Shown here one piece after another: positions 1-6,846 of a stretch of DNA of 8,691 nucleotides. The stretch is taken from the NCBI GenBank assembly GCA_910588145.1, contig CAJUPO010000026.1:1-8691 (forward strand), given 5' to 3'. Source of the DNA: an uncultured Oscillospiraceae bacterium (GTDB taxonomy: Bacteria > Bacillota > Clostridia > Oscillospirales > Ruminococcaceae). The notes beneath the pieces are model-generated. The model was not told where the DNA came from and did no database searches. It saw only the letters and a list, made by a program, of their open reading frames with translations. Both the position numbers and the translations under genes were made by a program. Numbering within the stretch: position 1 is the first letter of the stretch; every line of letters begins with the position of its first letter.

Positions 1-55
1 TCCTTTTGATTATTTTTTGCAGTTGGTAGCCGCAAACTTATTATAATCAAAAGGA
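1..55 (+). terminator. Hairpin at left edge, probable terminator of a convergent gene outside the window
   Basis: The arms TCCTTTTGATTAT (1-13) and ATAATCAAAAGGA (43-55) are perfect inverted repeats of 13 bp. A further inner pairing of TTTGC (16-20) with GCAAA (32-36) lengthens the stem. On the plus strand the right arm is followed by TTTATTTTTTC (56-66), a U-rich tract. This is the form of a Rho-independent terminator for a plus-strand gene lying to the left of the window. The stem is AT-rich and the left flank is cut off by the window, so it could also be the end of a repeat element. Confidence 0.45.
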
Positions 56-124
56 TTTATTTTTTCAAGATTTATAGCTATAAGTTCCTTTGAATCCCCG
101 GCTAAGCCAGGGTTTTCTAAATAC

Positions 125-154
125 AAAAAACAGAGGCATTTGCGTGTGCCTCTG
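125..154 (-). terminator. Rho-independent terminator of the T1SS operon
   Basis: Perfect 8-bp arms CAGAGGCA (131-138) and TGCCTCTG (147-154) enclose an 8-nt loop. Read on the minus strand, the stem is followed at once by TTTTTT (130-125). It lies 8 nt after the stop codon of the adaptor gene, which transcribes towards it. The position and shape mark the end of the toxin-exporter-adaptor operon. Confidence 0.88.
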
Positions 155-161
155 CTTTTCC

Positions 162-1403
162 TTACTTTTCTTTCAGGCTCTCCCCGAAGCCTTTTATTAT
201 AGGTTCAAGGAAATACTCCATAACAGTCCTTTTATCCGTCTTTATCTCTATACTTCCCGACAAGCCTGAGAATATATTTATTCCGTCCGGTGTTTCCGTT
301 ATTTCAAGCTTTACAAGGTACACACTCCCCAACTGTTCGCTGACAAACGAACTCGGACTAATGTACTTCACCTTGCTTTTTACTGTTCCAAACTTGTTAT
401 ACGGATACGCTTCAAGCTTGATTTCCGCTTCCATTCCGACTTCTATATCCGCAATATCCATGTTTTTAACGTAACATACTACTTCAACAGGAGCATTATC
501 GGGTACTATTGTAATAAGCTCCTGTGCTGCCGTTATAGCTGCACCCGTTGTATTCACGCTTATACTGTTTATATAACCGTCTACCGGAGCATTTATACTC
601 TGATACCTTTTAGTAAGCGTATACTTTTCAAGGCTTGTTTCTACTTCGTCAAGCTTACTGCTTATCTCTGATATTTTGGCGTTTATTTGTGCGCTGTACT
701 GCGTTTTAGTATCCTTAAGCGCTGTTTCTGCCTGATTCAATGCAAGCTCATTCTGTTTTACAACAAGCTCCTGAATTTCCGCCTGCCTGCTTATTCCGTT
801 TATTTCGTATTCTTCAAGCTGTATCTGTGCAATCTGATAATTAAGGTCGGCGTTCTCCTTATCCTTTTCAAGACTTTTTAGAGTATTATGATAGCTTGAA
901 TCAGAATCCAGTATCGCCTGAACATAAGGTCTCAGCTCCTCATCATAATCATCTACCTTTACTTTGAAAATATCCTCTCCGTCCTTTATCTTCTCATATA
1001 CCTTTTTCTGTGCTTCAAGAATTTTTTTCTGACTGTCAAGCTGGTTTTGGTCTATTTCAAGACTTTCAGTATCAAGCTCTATCAAAACATCTCCCTTTTT
1101 AACATACGCTCCCTCGGATACATTTATAGCCTTTACCACTCCATTGGAATACGACTGCACAACATTCAGATTACCGATAGGCTGAACGGTTCCTCCTGCC
1201 GTTATTACTACGTCTATCTCCGACAGACACGCCCATACAACAGCTGCTATCAAAAGTGTGAATATTCCGGTTATTATTACTGTTCCAGCCTTGTGTGCCG
1301 GACGTTCTATTATTTCAAGCAAAGAGGGCATGAAGTCATATTTCAGCTCTTTATCCTTTTTTCTGCTGTGCTTCAATATGTACTCCGTTATTTTGTTATC
1401 CAT
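162..1403 (-). CDS. HlyD-family T1SS periplasmic-adaptor (membrane fusion) protein
   Basis: This 413-residue protein has the full adaptor architecture. A short cytoplasmic N-terminus carries the typical MPSLLEIIERP motif (25-34) and is followed by one membrane segment (about 42-60). The first lipoyl half-motif is at about 85-111, with GAYVKKGDVLIELD at 98-111. A long coiled-coil hairpin rich in Q, E, K and L spans about 113-262. The second lipoyl half is at about 268-300 and the beta-barrel region at about 305-390, ending in the family signature SGLSGSIEIKTDKRTV (379-394). The family links an inner-membrane ABC exporter to the outside, or to TolC in diderms. The start ATG overlaps the exporter stop codon by 8 nt (1396-1403) and has an AAGGAGGGG site at 1412-1420, so the two genes are probably translationally coupled. 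No TolC-type gene is in the window. In a monoderm host the adaptor would have to span the cell wall alone, which is inference. Confidence 0.93.
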   Translation of the reverse strand: MDNKITEYILKHSRKKDKELKYDFMPSLLEIIERPAHKAGTVIITGIFTLLIAAVVWACLSEIDVVITAGGTVQPIGNLNVVQSYSNGVVKAINVSEGAYVKKGDVLIELDTESLEIDQNQLDSQKKILEAQKKVYEKIKDGEDIFKVKVDDYDEELRPYVQAILDSDSSYHNTLKSLEKDKENADLNYQIAQIQLEEYEINGISRQAEIQELVVKQNELALNQAETALKDTKTQYSAQINAKISEISSKLDEVETSLEKYTLTKRYQSINAPVDGYINSISVNTTGAAITAAQELITIVPDNAPVEVVCYVKNMDIADIEVGMEAEIKLEAYPYNKFGTVKSKVKYISPSSFVSEQLGSVYLVKLEITETPDGINIFSGLSGSIEIKTDKRTVMEYFLEPIIKGFGESLKEK

Positions 1404-3525
1404 CTACATCGCCCCTCCTTTGCTGATTATACAGGTGACAATACAACCCTTTCTGCTCCATTAAATTTTCATGAGTATCATATTCTACAAGATTTCCTTT
1501 ATCAATGACCATGATTTTCTGCGCGTCCTTAAGCGTTGACAGTCGGTGAGCAATTATCAGTACCGTTCGTCCCTTGCAGATTTCTTTCAGATTATTCTGA
1601 ATAATACTTTCTGATTCATAATCCAAAGCAGACGTTGCCTCGTCAAATATCAATATCCTCGGATTATTCAGTATGGCTCTTGCTATGGCTACTCTTTGCT
1701 TCTGACCTCCTGACAGCCCCATTCCCTTTTCGCCTATTATTGTGTTGTAGCCGTTTGGCAATTCCAGTATAAAGTCATGCGCTCCTGCTATTTTGGCGCT
1801 GTTTATTATCTGCTCCATTGAAGCTGCCGGGCAATGGATAGCTATATTTTCTGCTACTGTTCCGTTGAACATGAAATTTTCCTGCAATACTACTCCTATT
1901 TGTTTTCTGAGCATTGCAGGATTGACAAGGGAAATGTCCATACCGTCAACTGAGATTTTCCCGCCCTCCGGTATATATAGTCTTTGTATAAGTTTTGAAA
2001 TGGTACTTTTTCCTGACCCGCTTCTGCCTACAATTCCTATTATTGTATCAGGTTCTATTTCAAAGCTCATTCCCTTTATTACTTCCCCTCCGTGTGGATC
2101 GTACCTGAAATGCACTTTGTCAAATACGATTCTGCCGCCTATTTTCGGCACTGCTGTTTGATTCGTATTAAGTATAGGTTCGGGGGCTGTATTGAATATG
2201 TCCCCTATTCTTTTTACAGACAGCGAAGCCTGCTGGTATTCCTGCCAAAGCTGTACAAGTCTAAGCACCGGTCCGCTTACTCTGCCCGAAAGCATTCTGA
2301 ACGCTACAAGCTGTCCCACTGTAAAATTTCCGTCCATTACTGCCTTTGCTCCAAAGAACAGTATCAGCAGGTCAAATATTTTCTGAATAAACTGTCCCGT
2401 TGTTCCCGCTGTTGCCGATACCATTGAAGTCTTATAACTGGCTTTTACATAATCGGATTGCAGATCGCCCCACTTTTTTTCAAATTTCGGCTCCAGTGCA
2501 TAGGACTTTACAGTCTGAACGCCTGTTATTGATTCTACAAGGAATGACTGAGTATTTGCTCCCGTTTCAAATTTCTCATCAAGCCTCTTTTTAAATAAGG
2601 GCGTTACTATTGCTGAAAGCAGCGCATAAACAGGTATTGAGCATATAACTACCACTGTCAGCATTTTACTGTAACAGAACAGTACCACTATATATACTAT
2701 TATAAATATAAAGTCTATCATTGATGACAGCGGTGTTCCTGTCAGAAAATTTCTGATACTGTCCAGTTCTCTTACTCTTGCTACCGTTTCACCTACACGC
2801 CTTGATTCAAAATATTTCAACGGCAGGGCAAATAAATGCTTGAACAGCCTGAAACTCAGCATTACATCTATTCTGTTTGTGGTATGGGTAAATACATAAT
2901 TCTTTGCAAGTCCTAATATCAATTCATATAAGTATACGATTCCTATTCCCACCGCAAGCACATTCAGCGTTGAAATGCTTTTATGCACCAGTACCTTGTC
3001 TACTACCACCTGCGTCATGACCGGTGTGAGTATTCCCAAAATCTGTATTGTAAATACTGCAATTAGTACCTGTATAAACTCTTTCTTAAATTTCAATATT
3101 GTAGGAATAAACCATTTGAAGCTGAATACCGCTTCTCTGTCCATTATCCCTTTTTTCGTTATTAATACTGCTGTTCCGTCCCATATTTCTGAAAGTTCCT
3201 CACGGGATTTTATTTCAGGCTGGGTTTTATCCGTTAGTAAAATCATGAAGTTATCTTCACTTGATTTAGCTATTATAAAATAATCTCCGTTTTTACCTTT
3301 TGCTATTATCGGAGCTTTCACATTTTTCAGCTTGCTTATTTTCAGTTTACAGAGCTTTGCTTTCATTTTCAGCGCTTTTGCAGACTGGATTATCTCCGCT
3401 TCTCCCGTTTTCTGTTCAGGGTCAAGCACAGACAGATTTTGCGCCTGTTCTTTAGTTATCGGGATACCGTGAAACTTCATTACTATCATAAAGCATGACA
3501 AACCGCTGTCTTGTTTTTTTTCCAT
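1396..3525 (-). CDS. T1SS ABC exporter (HlyB type) with degenerate C39-like N-terminal domain
   Basis: The gene encodes 709 residues from the ATG at 3525. That start is preceded by a perfect AGGAGG at 3533-3538, 7 nt away. Upstream in-frame ATGs would run into the toxin gene and have no such site. Residues 1-125 form a C39-peptidase-like domain. In it the catalytic Cys is replaced by Ser (QDSGLSC, S7) and the usual catalytic His position by Tyr or Asp (GDYFIIAK, 80-87). It should therefore bind substrate without cleaving it, as in HlyB. Residues about 140-430 are the six-helix transmembrane domain. The ATPase domain shows Walker A GRSGSGKST (500-508), Q-loop Q548, signature LSGGQ (604-608), Walker B ILIFDEA (624-630) and switch His660, so it looks active. 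It is the energy-supplying pump for the RTX protein encoded just upstream, and the adaptor gene overlaps its end. The family call is firm; the substrate is inferred from context. Confidence 0.94.
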   Translation of the reverse strand: MEKKQDSGLSCFMIVMKFHGIPITKEQAQNLSVLDPEQKTGEAEIIQSAKALKMKAKLCKLKISKLKNVKAPIIAKGKNGDYFIIAKSSEDNFMILLTDKTQPEIKSREELSEIWDGTAVLITKKGIMDREAVFSFKWFIPTILKFKKEFIQVLIAVFTIQILGILTPVMTQVVVDKVLVHKSISTLNVLAVGIGIVYLYELILGLAKNYVFTHTTNRIDVMLSFRLFKHLFALPLKYFESRRVGETVARVRELDSIRNFLTGTPLSSMIDFIFIIVYIVVLFCYSKMLTVVVICSIPVYALLSAIVTPLFKKRLDEKFETGANTQSFLVESITGVQTVKSYALEPKFEKKWGDLQSDYVKASYKTSMVSATAGTTGQFIQKIFDLLILFFGAKAVMDGNFTVGQLVAFRMLSGRVSGPVLRLVQLWQEYQQASLSVKRIGDIFNTAPEPILNTNQTAVPKIGGRIVFDKVHFRYDPHGGEVIKGMSFEIEPDTIIGIVGRSGSGKSTISKLIQRLYIPEGGKISVDGMDISLVNPAMLRKQIGVVLQENFMFNGTVAENIAIHCPAASMEQIINSAKIAGAHDFILELPNGYNTIIGEKGMGLSGGQKQRVAIARAILNNPRILIFDEATSALDYESESIIQNNLKEICKGRTVLIIAHRLSTLKDAQKIMVIDKGNLVEYDTHENLMEQKGLYCHLYNQQRRGDVDG

Positions 3526-3532
3526 ATTTCGA

Positions 3533-3538
3533 CCTCCT
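3533..3538 (-). promoter_or_regulatory. Shine-Dalgarno site that fixes the exporter start
   Basis: AGGAGG on the minus strand lies 7 nt before the ATG at 3525. It argues for the 709-residue exporter and against a start 28 codons further upstream, which would overlap the toxin gene. Confidence 0.85.
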
Positions 3539-3545
3539 CTTTCTG

Positions 3546-3580
3546 AAAAATTATGCAGCAGCATTTTCATGCCGCTGCAT
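3546..3580 (-). terminator. Intergenic hairpin between toxin and exporter genes, probable leaky terminator or attenuator
   Basis: Arms 3553-3564 and 3569-3580 pair over 12 positions. On the minus-strand RNA there is one G-U pair and the loop is a GAAA tetraloop. The stem is followed by AA and then UUUUU (3550-3546). It starts 6 nt after the toxin stop codon and ends about 20 nt before the exporter start. The U-tract is short and offset by two A residues, so partial termination is likely. This would give more toxin than exporter mRNA, as known for the hlyA-hlyB boundary of E. coli. It could also act as an mRNA-stabilising 3' end. Confidence 0.7.
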
Positions 3581-3586
3581 TTATTT

Positions 3587-6500
3587 TTACTGAACCTGTG
3601 TTCCTGCAAGCACCTGATTCATCATCGCTGTATCCTCTGTCGGATTCAGCACGTCTATACCGTCTGAAATATTTCCGTCGTCTGAGAATGCAGACATATT
3701 GTCTATAAGTATCATCAGCTGAATATCAGTCTGTTCTGCAATTTCGTCCGTTTCTTCCGTTTCCAGCGGACTGTCTGTTATATCGGTTATTACAGTATCA
3801 CCTGATTCTGTGAGCAGCTCTGATACAGGACTTTCATCTGCATACATATCGCTTAGCATATCAGCCTGCTTCTGCACCATATCCTCCTCGGATTCTGCGT
3901 TTGCAAAAGGCTGATTCAATTCAAGTTCCCACGTATCCTTATTTACTGTTCCGACTGCTCCGTCTGCAAATTCAAAGGTAAATCCTCCCTGATTCCACTT
4001 GTAACCATTGATAGTTAGTTTATCGTTTGTACCGTTTACTGTCATTTCAAGTGTTGAATCCCAAAGATTAGTTATTGTCACATCACCGGAGTTTACGTCC
4101 TTGAATTTAACTGTACTGCTTCCGCCCCAATCTTCAATTGTGTCGTTGCCGTAGCCTCTGGCGAAGATATATGTATCGTTTCCGTTTCCTCCGTACAGCC
4201 AGTCATTACCTGCTCCGCCGTCAAGAACATCATCTCCGTTACCTCCGTAAAGCGTATCATTTCCTCCGTTTCCACACAGTGTTACTCCCGAATCACTCCA
4301 TGCAGACATCCAGTCGTCACTGTCTGAACCGTTCAAAGCCGTAATAAGGTCATTTATCATTGTTCCGTTTATATTAAAGTTCTGGAACGCTGCTCCGTCA
4401 AAATACTGTTTGATGATAATATTATCAGCTCCGAATGAAATCTTTAAATCACTTCCGTTTATCCTCGACATTTCAGCATTTTCGATTGACAGTCCTGAAA
4501 GCAGTATTGTATTGTTTCCTGCCGCGTCGGAAATAGTATCCGTTCCGTACCCTGCCTTAAATACTATTGTATCGTCCCCGTGGTCGTCCTGAATATAATC
4601 GTCTCCCTCGCCCGGGTCGATATAGTCATTACCGCCTCCTGCATAAATCATATCATTACCGTTGCCGCCGAAAATCTTACTTCCGTCATTTCCGTCATAA
4701 ATAACGTCATTTCCGTCACCGCCGTAGATTTCATTCTCGCCGTTTCCTCCGTAAAGATGATCGTCACCTACGCCTCCGTCAATGTAATCTTTATCCTCTC
4801 CGCCGTAAATATAGTCATCTCCCTCTTGGCCAAACATTTTATTGTAGCCGTTACCACCGTTCATAGTATCGTTTCCTGCTCCGCCCTCTATATAGTCGTA
4901 ACTTTCTCCGCCTGTGAAATTATCATCTCCGTCACCTCCAAACATAAAGTTTGGACCGTTTCCTCCATGAAATGTATCATTACCAGCATTTCCATACATA
5001 TAGTCGATGTCTTCCCCTCCTACAAGTACATCATTTCCAAAGCCTCCATAAAGCTTGTTATTTCCGTTTCCACCATCTAAATAATCGTCACCGTCTTCTC
5101 CGTACAGTACATCGTCTCCATCTTCTCCGTACAATTCGTCATTTCCTAATCCACCAAATAACCTATCATCGCCTTCTCCGCCGAACAGTTTGTCATTTCC
5201 TGCATTTCCGTAAAGAACATCATTTCCTTCATCACCATAAATTATGTCGTCACCATCTTCACCGAATAATTTATCATCACCAGAATTACCAAAGAGAATA
5301 TCATCGCCTTTTCCACCATAGATAATATCATTTCCTTCGCAGCCAAATATAATGTCATCGTAACTACTTCCCTCAATTTGGTCATCTCCATTTAAGCCTA
5401 AAATTAAGTAATTACTTCCTTCTTTACTGATATTATCATCGTGTTGTGTTCCAAAAAAGATTTCATAATAACCAGATTCTATTTTATCTATGATGTCTGA
5501 AGTCAAATCATAATAGAAATTATATGATATTGGTTTTTTCTTACTGAATCTCATATATTCATTTTCTATTGATTTCCATAATTCATAAAACTCAGACTTC
5601 GTTAAATATTTTCCGATTGCATCTTTACCAGAATTCCATATAATCCACCTAAGAAAAGGATCCTCTTTTTCATCCGTTAGTTGACTTAATCCTAAATTAA
5701 TCAATCTATTAAAAAACCAATCTAATTCATTTAATCCTAATGTTTTTAAGAGGGAATTAACATATTTTGAGTCTAAATCATTTTCTTCAATATAACTCAA
5801 CATACTTCCTGCAATAACGGACAGGCTATCTTGATTGCTAAAAACATGCTGAAGAATATCATCTGTACTGCCTCCGGAAAAAAGCAGAGGAAATAATTCA
5901 GAAATATATATAACCATTTGATCAATTTCTTCTTGACCTCCAGTTTCAAGCAAATAAGAAAAATAATTATGAAGAATGGTTACATCTTCTGCTTCTTCCT
6001 CCTCAACAAAAATCGGAATATTATTTTCATTGAGAATTAAATTACCAGATTCCACCGCAAAAAATGAATTTGGACTATGATTCTGCTTAACATTATCCAC
6101 ACCAAATCCTTTACAAATAATTTGCTGGGAACCAGGAATTTGATATAGTAAAATATGTACAAAGTCAGTTGATAATGAATAATTAGTTATTAAATGCGCT
6201 CTGGATAGTATTCTTGTTCTATATTCTTCATCACTTAAAAACATGTTAGAAAAACCTTGACCGTCATATCCTACACATCGAGTAACCTTGTCACTGAGAA
6301 TTGTAACATACATAGCTTTATTACTTCCTTTTGAATGTCCTGTTACAGTAATATTATGGTATTCAAGACTTTCTATAAAAGCCAGCGCTTTAAGTTGATC
6401 CTCGGTATCTCTACGATTAGCTCCCTCTACATTATCACTCCATTCTGCTCCTCCTGTTGTTCCTTTAAAGGCAACTATGGCTTCATGTGTACTTGATGAA

Positions 6501-6832
6501 CCATCTGTAAAACAAAGAGCTAAGGGTGTTCCTTTATCATTAGTTAATGTTTCTGTTAGAACTAAATCTTTAAGATTATCACTATTTTTTAAATATGTAA
6601 TTATTTGTGCCCATTCCTTACCGCTTGCACATGCTCCATCTATCTCTGTATCTCCTAACGCTTCTAAATTTGAAATGGCTGTGGTATCAAAAGCGTTTAA
6701 AATATCATTAATTGGCTGGTTTATATAATCACCAACTTTTGGGTATTCATTAATTCCTGCGGCTTTTGCTACACTTTCACTTAAATAAGTCAAATGCTCC
6801 AGCATTAATAATTCTGCATCTGTTATATTCAT
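3587..6832 (-). CDS. T1SS-secreted RTX protein with N-terminal lipase-like (DUF2974/Mbeg1-like) domain, candidate toxin
   Basis: This 1081-residue protein has no Sec signal. Residues 1-109 form a mainly helical leader region. Residues about 110-260 look like an alpha/beta-hydrolase: FKGTTGGAEW (122-131) as oxyanion region, nucleophile elbow GHSKG with Ser167, a DGQGF motif (190-194), candidate Asp190 or Asp223, and candidate His252 in QNHSPNSFF. This pattern matches the DUF2974/lipase class 3 group, so lipid ester hydrolysis is the best guess. Residues about 260-460 are not recognised. RTX nonapeptides fill 479-757 and 854-889, each block followed by a domain resembling the haemolysin-type calcium-binding related family (about 793-835 and 927-962). 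The acidic C-terminus carries LIDNMSAF (1042-1049), like the LVxAMAxF motif near the end of many T1SS substrates, so the secretion signal is probably here. A TGGAGGT site (6838-6844) precedes the start, and the lipoprotein gene ends 14 nt upstream. A secreted phospholipase used in nutrition or host interaction is the main alternative to an antibacterial toxin. Confidence 0.88.
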   Translation of the reverse strand: MNITDAELLMLEHLTYLSESVAKAAGINEYPKVGDYINQPINDILNAFDTTAISNLEALGDTEIDGACASGKEWAQIITYLKNSDNLKDLVLTETLTNDKGTPLALCFTDGSSSTHEAIVAFKGTTGGAEWSDNVEGANRRDTEDQLKALAFIESLEYHNITVTGHSKGSNKAMYVTILSDKVTRCVGYDGQGFSNMFLSDEEYRTRILSRAHLITNYSLSTDFVHILLYQIPGSQQIICKGFGVDNVKQNHSPNSFFAVESGNLILNENNIPIFVEEEEAEDVTILHNYFSYLLETGGQEEIDQMVIYISELFPLLFSGGSTDDILQHVFSNQDSLSVIAGSMLSYIEENDLDSKYVNSLLKTLGLNELDWFFNRLINLGLSQLTDEKEDPFLRWIIWNSGKDAIGKYLTKSEFYELWKSIENEYMRFSKKKPISYNFYYDLTSDIIDKIESGYYEIFFGTQHDDNISKEGSNYLILGLNGDDQIEGSSYDDIIFGCEGNDIIYGGKGDDILFGNSGDDKLFGEDGDDIIYGDEGNDVLYGNAGNDKLFGGEGDDRLFGGLGNDELYGEDGDDVLYGEDGDDYLDGGNGNNKLYGGFGNDVLVGGEDIDYMYGNAGNDTFHGGNGPNFMFGGDGDDNFTGGESYDYIEGGAGNDTMNGGNGYNKMFGQEGDDYIYGGEDKDYIDGGVGDDHLYGGNGENEIYGGDGNDVIYDGNDGSKIFGGNGNDMIYAGGGNDYIDPGEGDDYIQDDHGDDTIVFKAGYGTDTISDAAGNNTILLSGLSIENAEMSRINGSDLKISFGADNIIIKQYFDGAAFQNFNINGTMINDLITALNGSDSDDWMSAWSDSGVTLCGNGGNDTLYGGNGDDVLDGGAGNDWLYGGNGNDTYIFARGYGNDTIEDWGGSSTVKFKDVNSGDVTITNLWDSTLEMTVNGTNDKLTINGYKWNQGGFTFEFADGAVGTVNKDTWELELNQPFANAESEEDMVQKQADMLSDMYADESPVSELLTESGDTVITDITDSPLETEETDEIAEQTDIQLMILIDNMSAFSDDGNISDGIDVLNPTEDTAMMNQVLAGTQVQ
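4166..4273 (-). repeat. Second RTX nonapeptide block (4 repeats)
   Basis: Residues 854-889 are four consecutive 9-residue units, each with a Gly-rich turn and Asp at position 6 (for example GGNGDDVLD and GGAGNDWLY). They fit GGxGxDxUx, the calcium-binding beta-roll. The block lies about 95 residues after the first array and before the second haemolysin-related domain, so the protein has two separate beta-rolls. Confidence 0.9.
4562..5398 (-). repeat. Main RTX nonapeptide array (31 repeats, 27-bp period)
   Basis: Residues 479-757 divide without a gap into 31 nonapeptides of the GGxGxDxUx type, for example GGKGDDILF, GNAGNDKLF and GGVGDDHLY. Such arrays fold into a parallel beta-roll on binding calcium outside the cell and stay unfolded in the low-calcium cytoplasm, which keeps the protein competent for export. 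Units 13-28 (4643-5074) show a higher-order 36-residue period in which every second unit departs from the consensus. Confidence 0.93.
6505..6832. repeat. 328-bp direct repeat, copy A (5' end of intact RTX gene)
   Basis: This segment encodes residues 1-109 of the RTX protein. It recurs at 7838-8165 with a constant offset of 1333 and no indels. I see two mismatches, both near the start codon: GCA versus GAA at codon 6 (Ala to Glu) and a silent change at codon 4. The similarity ends abruptly at both edges. Confidence 0.97.
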
Positions 6833-6846
6833 AAACTACCTCCATA

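Noticed and set aside
86..112. tRNA-like GAATCCCCGG motif
   Set aside because: There is no acceptor stem, no anticodon arm and no room for a cloverleaf; it resembles only the 3' half of a T-arm.
1396..3525. Bacteriocin-type C39 peptidase transporter
   Set aside because: The catalytic Cys and His positions are not conserved and no double-glycine leader peptide gene is present; the adjacent RTX protein is the obvious substrate.
3526..3609. Upstream ATG at 3609 giving a 737-residue exporter overlapping the RTX gene
   Set aside because: The extra 28 residues cross the intergenic hairpin and have no Shine-Dalgarno site. The ATG at 3525 has a perfect AGGAGG at 7 nt and begins the C39-like domain correctly.
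4580..5080. Long plus-strand open frames across the RTX array, including another at 4951-5325
   Set aside because: They are antisense shadows of the 27-bp codon periodicity, giving repetitive V/I/S- or H-rich nonsense, with no ribosome-binding site or family match.
4562..5398. Regular short repeats that could suggest a CRISPR array
   Set aside because: The period is 27 bp without separate spacers and it translates in frame to RTX nonapeptides.
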